NCBI RefSeq assembly: GCF_008974225.1
Contig: NZ_BKZR01000002.1
Coordinates: forward strand, 1-64,000
Length of the DNA stretch: 64,000 nucleotides
Source: Weizmannia acidilactici
GTDB lineage: Bacteria > Bacillota > Bacilli > Bacillales > Bacillaceae_C
Direction of reading: 5' to 3'
In this document: positions 42,738 to 50,991 of the stretch, in pieces
Layout of the letters: each line of letters starts with the position of its first letter
Position numbering within the stretch: the first letter of the stretch is position 1
Program-made: the position numbers and the translations under genes
Notes under the pieces: generated by a model
Database searches by the model: none
Told to the model about the DNA's origin: nothing
The model's input: only the letters and a program-made list of their open reading frames with translations

Positions 42738-43610
42738 ATGCCACAGTTTTTTCTTAATAAACGATTGATTGTACTTCTCATCAGCGTAATCCTGCTCGTC
42801 GCCATGATCGGATTTTCCATAAGGGAGCGCGACCGCATTTCAAAACCCGAGCAATTTGTGCGTGATATTGTCGGCTTCGGCCAGACCATCATTGCAAAAC
42901 CTGCAAATGCTATGGCCGTTTTTTTTGATAATATAAATGATTTGAAAAATACATATACCGAAAATAAAAAATTGAAATCTCATTTGGAACAGCTGACAAG
43001 CCTGGAAGCACAAAACCATGAATTGAAAAAAGAAAACGAAGAACTGAAATCCATTATTAAGGAAAAAAATAGTCTTGGAGATTCCGAGTCGATCCAGGCG
43101 CAGGTCATCGCACGCAATCCCGACAGCTGGTATGAACAAGTTGTCATCGATAAAGGCGAAGTGAACGGTGTTGAAAAAAATATGGCGGTGGTGACGAGTG
43201 GGGGATTTATCGGAAAAGTGACGCAAGTGGATAAATTTTATTCGACTGTTGAACTGCTGAGCTCGCCTGACGAAACAAACCGCATCTCTGCCAAGGTGCA
43301 AAGTGCGAAAAAAGATGCTTACGGTTTGATCGAAGGATACGACAAAAAAACAAAAATGCTGCTGTTGAAACAGCTTGATTTCAACATCAAAATCAAAAAA
43401 GGCGACCACGTGGTAACATCCGGCTTAAGCGGCATGTTCCCGAGCGGCCTGGTGATCGGGGATGTTGAAAAAATTGTTCCGGATGAAAACGGGCTGACGC
43501 AAACAGCTTATGTCAAACCGGAAGCCAATTTTTATGATGTGAGGGAAGTTTTGGTCATCAACCGGAAAGCGCAAAAACTAAACTCGAGTGTGCTGGGAGG
43601 GGGGCAGTGA
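42738..43610 (+). CDS. mreC: MreC, rod-shape scaffold protein
   Basis: 290 residues. One N-terminal transmembrane helix (about 9-28), a coiled coil (about 66-110, NKKLKSHLEQLTSLEAQNHEL), and the two beta-barrel domains typical of MreC (about 115-275) with WYEQVVIDKGEVNGV and GDHVVTSGLSGMFPSG. It links MreB to the wall-synthesis enzymes. ATG 42738 has TAGGAGTGG upstream; an in-frame upstream ATG at 42684 lacks one. Overlaps mreD by one base. Confidence 0.96.
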   Translation: MPQFFLNKRLIVLLISVILLVAMIGFSIRERDRISKPEQFVRDIVGFGQTIIAKPANAMAVFFDNINDLKNTYTENKKLKSHLEQLTSLEAQNHELKKENEELKSIIKEKNSLGDSESIQAQVIARNPDSWYEQVVIDKGEVNGVEKNMAVVTSGGFIGKVTQVDKFYSTVELLSSPDETNRISAKVQSAKKDAYGLIEGYDKKTKMLLLKQLDFNIKIKKGDHVVTSGLSGMFPSGLVIGDVEKIVPDENGLTQTAYVKPEANFYDVREVLVINRKAQKLNSSVLGGGQ

Positions 43611-44128
43611 TGAAACGTGCGGTGCTCCCTCTCATTTTAAGTGTTTGCTATATCGCCGAGAGCTTATTTGCGCAGTTTTTCTCCGCCCAGAATTTTGGCG
43701 GAAAATATATCATCGTCCCCCATTTTTTATTGGTGATGCTGATATTAATGGGGATGTACTACCGGAAAAGGAGTGCCATCATTTACGCTTTTGTGTTTGG
43801 TATGCTCTTTGATGCCTTTTACACAGGGGTTTTGGGCATTTACCTGTTTTTTTATCCGCTTGCGGTTTACTTGACGATCAAACTGATGAGGATTCTCCAA
43901 TCCAATATTTTTACCGGAACGGTTGTTGCAGCTTTTAATATGGCAGTCGTCGAGTTTTTGGTTTATGGCGTCAATTCGTTGATTAATTCGCAGTTAATGG
44001 GTTTCAGCGATTTTCTCAATTTAAGGTTATGGCCCACCCTTATTTTTAATGCCGCTTTTTTTATTTTGGCCTGGTATCCGATGCGCAATTTTCTCGTGCG
44101 GCGGGCGAGGGAAGAAGAGCAGGAGTAA
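43610..44128 (+). CDS. mreD: MreD, rod-shape membrane protein
   Basis: 172 residues with about five transmembrane helices. Partner of MreC in the elongation complex. Hydrophobic pattern and the GMLFDAFYTGVLGIYLFFYP motif are family-typical. ATG 43610 follows GGGAGGGGGGCAGTG and shares its A with the mreC stop. Confidence 0.93.
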   Translation: MKRAVLPLILSVCYIAESLFAQFFSAQNFGGKYIIVPHFLLVMLILMGMYYRKRSAIIYAFVFGMLFDAFYTGVLGIYLFFYPLAVYLTIKLMRILQSNIFTGTVVAAFNMAVVEFLVYGVNSLINSQLMGFSDFLNLRLWPTLIFNAAFFILAWYPMRNFLVRRAREEEQE

Positions 44129-44160
44129 ACGCGGCACCGCAAAACTGTTAAAATGGGAAA

Positions 44161-44190
44161 AGAGGAATTTCATAACCTTTTGTCGAATAT
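44161..44190 (+). promoter_or_regulatory. SigH-type promoter of minCD
   Basis: AGAGGAATT (44161-44169), a 12-bp spacer and GTCGAATAT (44182-44190) match the SigH consensus RNAGGAWWW-N11/12-RNNGAAT at all fixed positions. It lies just after mreD and would add transition-state expression of the division-site genes. Confidence 0.65.
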
Positions 44191-44198
44191 ATCCGCAT

Positions 44199-44236
44199 AG
44201 TTCAAGGTTTTACGATTAGTTCAAGGTTTTACGATT
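44199..44236 (+). repeat. Perfect 19-bp tandem duplication in the minC leader
   Basis: AGTTCAAGGTTTTACGATT occurs twice back to back, 44199-44217 and 44218-44236, just downstream of the SigH-like promoter start region. The 250-base mreD-minC gap also has a GC-rich imperfect hairpin near 44287-44345. Confidence 0.9.
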
Positions 44237-44380
44237 CGTTCCCGCGAAAATCCACTTATCCCGCAGGTGTTTTACGATGTCGTTTAAAAACAGCTTCCCA
44301 AAAAAGCCCGCCCGGAAAAGAAAGCGCCGGCGGACGGGTGCTGTCCCATTTTTATCAGCCGTTGAGGTGAGCAGTTTGAA

Positions 44381-45064
44381 ATGAAGAAAATGCAAAATGT
44401 AACGATTAAAGGTACAAAAGAAGGAATTGTCCTGCATTTAAACGACCAATGCTCCTACCATGCTTTAAAAGCGGAGTTAAAACATAAATTATTGGCGCAT
44501 TCTTCCCTTGAAGATGAAGAGAGCCCGATTATTGCCGTAAAGATCCAGCTTGGAAACCGTTATTTGACACCCGAACAGGAGGAAGAAATCAAAAGCCTTG
44601 TCCGCGCCCAGCGGAATCTGGTTGTAGACGAAATCATTAGCAATGTGATAACGAAAGAAGCGGCAGCAAAGGCAAAACTGGAAAATGAAATTGTATCCGC
44701 CACAGTCATTGTCAGATCCGGGCAAGTATTGAAGGTGGAAGGCGACCTATTGCTTGTCGGGGATGTGAATCCGGGCGGTACCGTCATTGCAAACGGCAAT
44801 ATTTTTGTCATGGGGAATTTGCGTGGGATTGCGCATGCGGGCTACAATGGGAGAAGGGATGCGGTCGTCGTGGCTTCCAACATGGTCCCTTCTCAGATCC
44901 GGATTGCCGACTGCTTAAATCGGGCGCCGGACCATTATGCGAAACAAGACCGGCACGAAATGGAATGTGCTTACATAGATTCTTCCAACCATATTATCAT
45001 TGATCGATTGCAAGTTTTAAAACATCTGCGGCCGAATATTACGAGATTACGAGGAGGGTTCTAA
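44381..45064 (+). CDS. minC: MinC, inhibitor of FtsZ ring assembly
   Basis: 227 residues. N-terminal FtsZ-inhibiting domain (about 1-100) and C-terminal beta-helical dimer and MinD-binding domain (about 110-215) with GDVNPGGTVIANGNIFVMGN and RGIAHAG. GAGGTGAG lies nine bases before the ATG. One base separates its stop from minD. Confidence 0.96.
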   Translation: MKKMQNVTIKGTKEGIVLHLNDQCSYHALKAELKHKLLAHSSLEDEESPIIAVKIQLGNRYLTPEQEEEIKSLVRAQRNLVVDEIISNVITKEAAAKAKLENEIVSATVIVRSGQVLKVEGDLLLVGDVNPGGTVIANGNIFVMGNLRGIAHAGYNGRRDAVVVASNMVPSQIRIADCLNRAPDHYAKQDRHEMECAYIDSSNHIIIDRLQVLKHLRPNITRLRGGF

Positions 45065-45065
45065 C

Positions 45066-45875
45066 ATGGGTGAAGCGATTGTCATTACATCCGGAAAAGG
45101 CGGAGTCGGCAAAACGACTACTTCGGCAAACCTCGGCACGGCGCTGGCGCTTCAAGGGAAAAAAGTCTGCCTTGTAGATACGGACATCGGGCTTCGAAAT
45201 CTTGATGTGGTATTGGGGCTTGAAAACCGGATTATCTATGATTTGGTGGATGTCGTAGAAGGTCGCTGCAAAATGCATCAGGCAATCGTAAAAGATAAAC
45301 GCTTCGACGATAAGCTTTTTTTGCTGCCGGCGGCGCAGACAAGCGACAAATCGGCTGTAACGCCTGAGCAAATGAAACAATTAATCCATGAATTAAAGCA
45401 AGATTATGACTATATCCTGATCGATTGCCCGGCCGGTATTGAACAGGGGTATAAAAATGCGGTGGCGGGCGCTGACCAGGCCATTGTCGTGACAACGCCT
45501 GAAATTTCCGCGGTGCGGGATGCGGACCGGATCATCGGGCTGCTTGAAAAAGAAGACCATATTGAGTCGCCGAAACTCATCATTAACCGGATCCGCAGCC
45601 ATATGATGAAAAACGGGGACATGATGGATATTGATGAAGTGACAAGCCATTTATCGATCGACCTGATCGGGATCGTGGCGGATGATGAAGAAGTCATCCG
45701 CGCATCAAACCAGGGGGAGCCGATTGCCCTTCACCCGAATAACCGCGCATCGCTTGCATACCGCAATATAGCCCGCAGAATATTAGGCGAAACCGTGCCG
45801 CTCATGCCTTTGGAAGACCCGAAAACCGGCATGTTTGCAAGATTTAAAAGATTATTCAGTTCAAAAACATCTTGA
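45066..45875 (+). CDS. minD: MinD, membrane-binding division-site ATPase
   Basis: 269 residues. ParA-family ATPase that recruits MinC to the membrane. Deviant Walker A SGKGGVGKTT near residue 10, switch DTDIGLRNLDVVLGLENR, Walker B DYILIDCPAGIEQG. The C-terminal amphipathic helix GMFARFKRLFSSK is the membrane-targeting sequence. No minE gene follows, as usual in Bacillus, where MinJ and DivIVA set the position. Confidence 0.98.
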   Translation: MGEAIVITSGKGGVGKTTTSANLGTALALQGKKVCLVDTDIGLRNLDVVLGLENRIIYDLVDVVEGRCKMHQAIVKDKRFDDKLFLLPAAQTSDKSAVTPEQMKQLIHELKQDYDYILIDCPAGIEQGYKNAVAGADQAIVVTTPEISAVRDADRIIGLLEKEDHIESPKLIINRIRSHMMKNGDMMDIDEVTSHLSIDLIGIVADDEEVIRASNQGEPIALHPNNRASLAYRNIARRILGETVPLMPLEDPKTGMFARFKRLFSSKTS

Positions 45876-45881
45876 GATGGG

Positions 45882-45924
45882 CCGGCCCGGAAAGCCTTAT
45901 GGCTTTCGGACCGGATTATTTTGA
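45882..45924 (+). terminator. Terminator after minD
   Basis: CCGGCCCGGAAAGCC pairs with GGCTTTCGGACCGG around TTAT, followed by ATTATTTT. Confidence 0.65.
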
Positions 45925-45997
45925 TTCGGGTTCTATCCCTGTTGGACAGGTCATACATTGATAACAAACGAAAGCCTGGACAAGAGGGGGAGTTTGT

Positions 45998-46753
45998 TTG
46001 GGAAACCGCGCAGACGAAATCAGAAAGCAAATGGCAAAGCGGAGAAAAGTGGTGAAACAAGCGCGCAGGCCAGGCAAAGACTTGATTTATTCCAGCCTGA
46101 TCCGTGATGAAGGCACGCATGTTTATGAACCATCCGTGAGGCCCATCCATCCGCTATTTAAAAAAGAAGCCATCCTGTTTAAAATTTTGGCTTCCGCCTG
46201 CCTTGTGCTCGCCGTAGCCATCCTGTTCAAATCAGCCAATCCGGTGTTTGACAAACCAAAAACAGCCGTGGAACGGGTCATGGAAACCGAATTCCAATTT
46301 GCGAAAGCGGCCAAATGGTACGAAGACAATTTTGGAAAACCGATCGCGCTGTTTCCGGACAAAGCGTCAAATACAGAGACGGCGGCTTCGGACGGGGAGC
46401 AGCAGTATGCCATGCCGGTATCAGGAAAAATCCTGACCAATTTTTCAGCAGACGGAAGAGGGGTTATGATTGAAACAAAACCGGGCGCAAACGTGAAAGC
46501 GATGAGCAGCGGCACCGTTATTTTTGCCGGCAAGAAAAAATCGCTTGGTAATACCGTCATTATCCAGCATGTCGATTCAACGGAAACTTGGTATGCCAAC
46601 CTCGGAAAAGTGAATGTCCGGGAGTACGACCGGATCAAAGCCGGCGAAAAAGTCGGCACTGCAGCCAATAGCGGCGAAAAAGGGGAATTTTACTTTGCGA
46701 TCAAAAAAGGTGGCGATTTTATTGACCCGATTCAGGTGATAAAATTTGAGTGA
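45998..46753 (+). CDS. spoIVFA: SpoIVFA, regulator of the SpoIVFB protease
   Basis: 251 residues. Cytoplasmic basic N terminus, one transmembrane helix (about 60-78), and an M23/LytM-like domain at the C terminus (about 140-250) with MPVSGKILTNFSADGRGVMI and VIIQHVDSTETWYANLG; the metal ligands of active M23 enzymes are incomplete. It holds SpoIVFB inactive until the SpoIVB signal. TTG start after AGAGGGGGAG. A partial SigE-like -10 (CATACATT at 45952) lies upstream, but its -35 is weak. Overlaps spoIVFB. Confidence 0.9.
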   Translation: MGNRADEIRKQMAKRRKVVKQARRPGKDLIYSSLIRDEGTHVYEPSVRPIHPLFKKEAILFKILASACLVLAVAILFKSANPVFDKPKTAVERVMETEFQFAKAAKWYEDNFGKPIALFPDKASNTETAASDGEQQYAMPVSGKILTNFSADGRGVMIETKPGANVKAMSSGTVIFAGKKKSLGNTVIIQHVDSTETWYANLGKVNVREYDRIKAGEKVGTAANSGEKGEFYFAIKKGGDFIDPIQVIKFE

Positions 46754-47612
46754 TCTGTTTCTTGTGCTGAAAAAAATCAAAATCCATCCCCTTTTTTGGA
46801 TTGTTGCGGCGATCGCCGTTGCCACCGCACGCTTCCAGGAACTTGTTCTGCTGTTTGCCATCATCTTGATCCATGAAATGGGCCACGCGGGTGCGGCGCA
46901 ATTTTTTTCGTGGCGGATCAAAAAAATTATGATTTTGCCGTTTGGCGGTGTTGCCGAAACGGAAGAGCACGGAAATCGGCCTTTAAAAGAAGAAATGGCC
47001 GTCACGCTTGCCGGGCCCGTCCAGCACGTCTGGATCGCCATTTGCGCGTACGCCCTGTTTTACTTTCACATTTTGCCGGAATCATTGTATATACAAGTCC
47101 AGGAATGGAACCGGGCCATTCTTTTTTTCAATTTGCTCCCGATCTGGCCGCTTGACGGCGGTAAAATCGCCAATATGGCGTTTTCAAGGTTTTTCCCGTT
47201 TTTGCGCGCTTTCCGCATAACGATTTTCAGTTCGCTCGCCGTTCTTCTCATCTTCCATGCAACGGCGCTTTTCAATACACCGGCGAATCTGAATATTTGG
47301 GCAGTTGCTGTTTATTTATATGCCTCGCTTTGGAAAGAATGGAAACAGCTGTATTTTGTTTTCATCCGTTTTCTGCTTGAACGGTATTACGGAAACAGGG
47401 ATCCGCTTCATGATTTGGAAACGCTCCGTGTAGACGCAGGTGCTTATTTATATGAAGTATTGGAATCTTTTAAACGGGGCCGCAAACATCCGCTGATTGT
47501 CTTGCAAGGCGGGGTGGAAATCGGGAAACTGGATGAAAATGAACTGCTGCATGCCTTCTTTTCTGAAAAGCAAACGCATGCGAAAGTAAAAGATATCATG
47601 TATAGTTATTGA
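46746..47612 (+). CDS. spoIVFB: SpoIVFB, intramembrane metalloprotease for pro-sigma-K
   Basis: 288 residues. Site-2-type protease in the outer forespore membrane. Zinc motif HEMGH near residue 43 and the third ligand region NLLPIWPLDGGK near 132-143. Six hydrophobic segments, then a C-terminal CBS-like domain (about 205-285) that senses ATP in the family. TTG start; AGGTGATAAAAT lies upstream within spoIVFA. Confidence 0.94.
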   Translation: MSDLFLVLKKIKIHPLFWIVAAIAVATARFQELVLLFAIILIHEMGHAGAAQFFSWRIKKIMILPFGGVAETEEHGNRPLKEEMAVTLAGPVQHVWIAICAYALFYFHILPESLYIQVQEWNRAILFFNLLPIWPLDGGKIANMAFSRFFPFLRAFRITIFSSLAVLLIFHATALFNTPANLNIWAVAVYLYASLWKEWKQLYFVFIRFLLERYYGNRDPLHDLETLRVDAGAYLYEVLESFKRGRKHPLIVLQGGVEIGKLDENELLHAFFSEKQTHAKVKDIMYSY

Positions 47613-47670
47613 TGGAAGCTGCGCTTTTGACTTCACGCGGCATCAGCAGAAAAAATTGTGTGGTGTATGC

Positions 47671-49155
47671 ATGTTGTCCCAGTCGATTGTAATCAATTTT
47701 AAAACGAGGGAAAAACGGTATGCGGTCTTGGAAAACGGGGAAGTAGCCGCCATCCGGATCCGGCAGCCCGGTGATGTTACAAAAGTCGGGAATATTTATC
47801 TTGGAAAAGTGGCGGCCGTCAAACCCGGTATCAATGCTGCATTTATCGATATCGGCGGGGGCCGGCACGGATATTTGCACATCGGCCGGCTCCCCGCTTT
47901 TTTGCACGGAAACGATGAAATAAGAGAGCGCCCGATTTCGTCATTTTTGGCGGCCGGGCAGCCGATCATCGTCCAGGTCAAAAAAGACGGAACCGCATTG
48001 AAAGGGCCGCTTTTAACCGGTATCATCGAGCTTGCTGGTGAGCAAATTGTCTATCTCCCGGAGGGAAAATATACGGCCGTATCCAAGAAAGCGGATGAAG
48101 CCGAAAGAAAGCTGTGGCGGAGCAGGGTGCGTGCGCATCTCGAACCGCGTGAAGGGATCATCCTCCGAACGGCCGCCTTGACGGGGGACGGAAAATGGCT
48201 TGATGAGCTCAAGACAATGAGGAAGAAGTACCGGGCAATGGTTGACAAGGCCTCACGTGAAAAAGCCCCTGCGGTTTTATATGAAAAAAATAACGTCGAA
48301 ACCGAGATTTACCGTGAACTTGTCCGTCTGAAAAGTGGAACGGTCATTTCGGATGATCCGGAGATACTAAAGCGACTGAAAAAATTGCTGGAAAACCATC
48401 CGGAGCTGGACTGGTCGCTTGAGTTTTACAGCGGGCAGGTGAATATTTTTACATACTACAAGATTGATGGGGCACTTGAAGATGCATTGAAACGGATTGT
48501 CTGGCTGGAAAACGGCGCGTATATTGTGATCGATGAAACAGAGGCGTTGATCAGCATTGATGTCAATACCGGAAAATACACGGGCAGGCAGGACCAGGAC
48601 GAAACCGTGCTGCAAACGAATATGCTTGCGGCAAAAGAAATCGCAAGGCAATTGAAACTGCGTGATTACGGCGGGATGATCCTGATTGATTTCATTGACA
48701 TGCAAGATGAAAAGGAGCGTGAAAAAGTCAGGCTGGCCCTGGAGAAAGAGCTGGCAAACGACGGTAAGCAAACAAGGATCACCGGTTTTACCGAGCTCGG
48801 CATTTTGCAAATGACGCGGAAAAAAACGCGCAAATCGCTGCCGGAAACATTGCTTAAAGTATGCCCGGTCTGCAAAGGGAAAGGAAAAATTGAAAGCCCG
48901 GAAACCGTTGCTTTCCGCTTGGAACGGGAACTGTTGGAAATGCCTTCCGGACTTCATGAGGCTGTGCTGATCGAATGTACAGAAGATGTAAAAGACTGTT
49001 TCTGCGGGGATAATCTTGTGCATCTTGGCAGGCTGGAGCATCTCCTCCACGTCAAACTTTTTTTCCGTATCATTAGGGATGCCCATCCGTATTATGCGAT
49101 CCGCCAATTTGGGACGGTGCGGGAACTCGGGGAGAAAAGCAGTTCTTCCCGTTGA
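47671..49155 (+). CDS. rng: Ribonuclease G/E family protein
   Basis: 494 residues. Endoribonuclease of the RNase E/G family. S1-like domain near 28-110 (VGNIYLGKVAAVKPGINAAFIDIG), the DNase-I-like catalytic part with ISIDVNTGKYTG and MILIDFIDM acidic residues, and the Zn-link CPVCKGKG near 400. B. subtilis lacks this enzyme, but many Bacillaceae have it between spoIVFB and rplU. The start is uncertain: ATG 47671 has a poor GTGGTG site; TTG 47656 is an alternative. Confidence 0.93.
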   Translation: MLSQSIVINFKTREKRYAVLENGEVAAIRIRQPGDVTKVGNIYLGKVAAVKPGINAAFIDIGGGRHGYLHIGRLPAFLHGNDEIRERPISSFLAAGQPIIVQVKKDGTALKGPLLTGIIELAGEQIVYLPEGKYTAVSKKADEAERKLWRSRVRAHLEPREGIILRTAALTGDGKWLDELKTMRKKYRAMVDKASREKAPAVLYEKNNVETEIYRELVRLKSGTVISDDPEILKRLKKLLENHPELDWSLEFYSGQVNIFTYYKIDGALEDALKRIVWLENGAYIVIDETEALISIDVNTGKYTGRQDQDETVLQTNMLAAKEIARQLKLRDYGGMILIDFIDMQDEKEREKVRLALEKELANDGKQTRITGFTELGILQMTRKKTRKSLPETLLKVCPVCKGKGKIESPETVAFRLERELLEMPSGLHEAVLIECTEDVKDCFCGDNLVHLGRLEHLLHVKLFFRIIRDAHPYYAIRQFGTVRELGEKSSSSR

Positions 49156-49180
49156 CAAAGCAGCAGTCCTGTGGTATGAT
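49152..49180 (+). promoter_or_regulatory. Sigma-A promoter of the rplU operon
   Basis: TTGACA (49152-49157), a 17-bp spacer and TATGAT (49175-49180). The -35 overlaps the rng stop codon. Confidence 0.85.
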
Positions 49181-49189
49181 CAATATGTT

Positions 49190-49280
49190 ATGTTTGTAGC
49201 GCCTGTGCTACAACCGCTCAGGAACAGGCATGCAAGTTTTTACGTCATGTAAAACGCCTGTCTTTGGCGAGTCTTAGTCT
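49190..49280 (+). ncRNA. Ribosomal protein L21 leader (autoregulatory RNA)
   Basis: TTGTAGC (49194-49200) pairs with GCTACAA (49207-49213). The loop GCCTGT (49201-49206) is complementary to ACAGGC (49224-49229), giving a pseudoknot. ACCGCTCAGGAACAGGC and the later CGCC/GGCG hairpin match the known L21 leader motif of Firmicutes. It probably lets L21 repress rplU-prp-rpmA. Confidence 0.85.
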
Positions 49281-49295
49281 TAAGGAGGTGCAGTG

Positions 49296-49604
49296 ATGTA
49301 CGCAATTATTGAAACCGGCGGAAAACAAATCAAGGTGGAAGAAGGCCAAGCCATTTACGTTGAAAAACTGAATGCTGCTGAAGGCGAAACCGTTACATTT
49401 GACCGCGTTCTTTTTGTCGGCGGCGATTCCGTGAAAGTCGGCAGCCCTGTTGTTGAAGGCGCTACGGTTACGGGAAAAGTTGAAAAACACGGCCGTGCGA
49501 AAAAAATCGTTGTGTTCAAATATAAAGCGAAGAAAAACTACCACAAAAAACAAGGCCACCGTCAGCCATATACGAAAGTGGTCATTGAAAAAATCAATGC
49601 GTAA
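49296..49604 (+). CDS. rplU: Ribosomal protein L21
   Basis: 102 residues, normal length. 50S protein binding 23S rRNA. MYAIIETGGKQIKVEEGQ at the N terminus and the basic KHGRAKKIVVFKYKAKKNYH and KKQGHRQPYTKV C-terminal signature. AAGGAGGTG sets ATG 49296. First gene behind the L21 leader. Confidence 0.98.
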   Translation: MYAIIETGGKQIKVEEGQAIYVEKLNAAEGETVTFDRVLFVGGDSVKVGSPVVEGATVTGKVEKHGRAKKIVVFKYKAKKNYHKKQGHRQPYTKVVIEKINA

Positions 49605-49616
49605 GGCGGCCGCGAT

Positions 49617-49946
49617 ATGATCGAGGTCTGTATCAAGCGCACGGAAGACGGAAGAATTTCGTCTTTTCAAATGAAGGGCCATGCGAACTTTGCGGAATAC
49701 GGACAGGACATTGTCTGCGCCGGCGCATCGGCTGTTTCTTTCGGGACAGTGAACGCGATGATGGAAGTGGCTGGGGTTGAACCCGAAATCCGCCAATCCA
49801 AAAGCGGCTTGCTGCAATGCAAAATTCCCGCGGGTCTCCCTGAAGAGGCAAGCGAAAAAGCACAGATTCTGCTTGAGGGCATGGTTGTATCCCTGCAGAC
49901 CATTGAACGGGAATACGGGGAATTTATCCATATTACCTTTCAATAG
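49617..49946 (+). CDS. prp: Prp, cysteine protease that trims ribosomal protein L27
   Basis: 109 residues (B. subtilis ysxB). It removes the N-terminal extension of L27. The catalytic pair is His22 (KGHANFAEYG) and Cys34 (DIVCAGAS). It lies between rplU and rpmA, and the rpmA product has the matching cleavage motif. GGCGGCCGCGAT upstream is a weak ribosome site, so translation may be coupled to rplU. Confidence 0.95.
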   Translation: MIEVCIKRTEDGRISSFQMKGHANFAEYGQDIVCAGASAVSFGTVNAMMEVAGVEPEIRQSKSGLLQCKIPAGLPEEASEKAQILLEGMVVSLQTIEREYGEFIHITFQ

Positions 49947-49958
49947 GAGGTGAAACTT

Positions 49959-50249
49959 ATGTTAAAATTAGATCTTCAGTTTTTCGCATCCAAAAAAGGT
50001 GTTGGTTCCACGAAAAACGGCCGTGACTCGATCGCAAAACGCCTTGGCGCAAAACGCGCGGACGGCCAATTCGTAACCGGCGGATCGATCCTCTACCGCC
50101 AACGCGGAACGAAAATCTTTCCGGGTGAGAATGTCGGCCGCGGCGGCGACGACACTTTGTTTGCGAAAGTTGACGGCATCGTGCGTTTCGAACGTTTCGG
50201 CCGCGACAAGAAAAAAGTGAGCGTATATCCGGTGGCAAAAGAAGCCTAA
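49959..50249 (+). CDS. rpmA: Ribosomal protein L27 with cleavable N-terminal extension
   Basis: 96 residues. 50S protein near the peptidyl-transferase centre. The precursor begins MLKLDLQFFASKKGVGS; Prp should cut after LQFF to give ASKKG. GRDSIAKRLGAKRADGQ and ILYRQRGTKIFPGENVGRG are family-typical. The frame is open from GTG 49950, but that codon lies within AGGAGGTGA, so ATG 49959 is the start. A strong terminator follows. Confidence 0.98.
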   Translation: MLKLDLQFFASKKGVGSTKNGRDSIAKRLGAKRADGQFVTGGSILYRQRGTKIFPGENVGRGGDDTLFAKVDGIVRFERFGRDKKKVSVYPVAKEA

Positions 50250-50258
50250 GCTTAAACG

Positions 50259-50294
50259 AGCCCCGGCCGTATGAAGCGGCCCGGGGCTTTTTTT
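50259..50294 (+). terminator. Terminator of rplU-prp-rpmA
   Basis: AGCCCCGGGCC-type stem: GAGCCCCGGCCG pairs with GCGGCCCGGGGCTT around TATGAA, followed by seven T. Confidence 0.88.
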
Positions 50295-50349
50295 ACATAT
50301 TGCCGGTGGAGCTTTTCGTTTAAAGAACGGTGCATATGGCAAAGATTTT

Positions 50350-50358
50350 TGTTATACT
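50350..50358 (+). promoter_or_regulatory. Candidate extended -10 promoter of spo0B-obgE
   Basis: TG-T-TATACT (50350-50358), 39 bases before spo0B. No good -35. Confidence 0.4.
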
Positions 50359-50396
50359 TAAAACTAACATATTTCTGCAAATGGGAGCTATTTAAG

Positions 50397-50951
50397 ATGG
50401 AAAATTGGACGACTGTTGAAGTGCTCCGCCATGCAAGGCACGATTGGCTGAACAAACTTCAATTAATTAATGGGTATGCCAGTTTAAATAATATGGAAAA
50501 AGTCAAAGACATCGTAGAGGATATCATCCTGGAAGCACAGCAGGAGTCGAAACTGTCTAATTTGCATCTGCCGAAATTTGCCGAGTTATTGCTTACATAT
50601 AATTGGGAAGGGCACCCTTTCCGGCTGGAGTACGAAATTTTGGACGCCGATAAGCGTTTACTGCCGGAAGACGGACGGCTTTATGGCTGGATGAAAAGCT
50701 TTTTGGCGTGCGTGGAGGAAATGGCGGATCCGTACGGCGACAATCTTTTATCATTAACGTTTGGCACTCCCCAATCAGCCGCCCGTTTCTTTTTTGAATT
50801 TAGCGGTACAATAAAAACGCCGGGGCTTTTAACAGGTTGGCTCGAAGCGGAATGCCGGGGGCGTCATGTTGTGCACGCACAATCAGAAACCGTTTTCTCA
50901 GTCGAAGTTGTATTTCCGGAAGTTCCGGCCGGAGGAAAGCTTTTATCATAA
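50397..50951 (+). CDS. spo0B: Spo0B, sporulation phosphotransferase
   Basis: 184 residues. It moves phosphate from Spo0F to Spo0A in the sporulation phosphorelay. The phospho-accepting His15 lies in LRHARHDWLNKLQLING, followed by the second helix of the four-helix bundle. The C-terminal half is a degenerate histidine-kinase-like ATPase domain without ATP motifs. GGGAGC precedes ATG 50397. obgE follows, as in B. subtilis. Confidence 0.92.
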   Translation: MENWTTVEVLRHARHDWLNKLQLINGYASLNNMEKVKDIVEDIILEAQQESKLSNLHLPKFAELLLTYNWEGHPFRLEYEILDADKRLLPEDGRLYGWMKSFLACVEEMADPYGDNLLSLTFGTPQSAARFFFEFSGTIKTPGLLTGWLEAECRGRHVVHAQSETVFSVEVVFPEVPAGGKLLS

Positions 50952-50991
50952 AACTTAAGCAACAAATGTTGTAAAGGTGGTTCTATATTTT

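Noticed and set aside
44287..44351. Terminator before minC
   Set aside because: A GC-rich imperfect hairpin exists, but pairing needs several bulges and a T-run follows only after extra bases; not firm enough.
45930..45959. SigE promoter before spoIVFA
   Set aside because: The -10 CATACATT is good, but no acceptable -35 at 13-15 bp; kept only as a remark in the gene entry.
48367..49158. A 263-codon open frame opposite rng
   Set aside because: Shadow of the rng frame; composition is not protein-like and no start signal is seen.
49245..49943. A 232-codon open frame opposite rplU and prp
   Set aside because: It runs across two certain genes and the L21 leader; Phe-rich shadow sequence.
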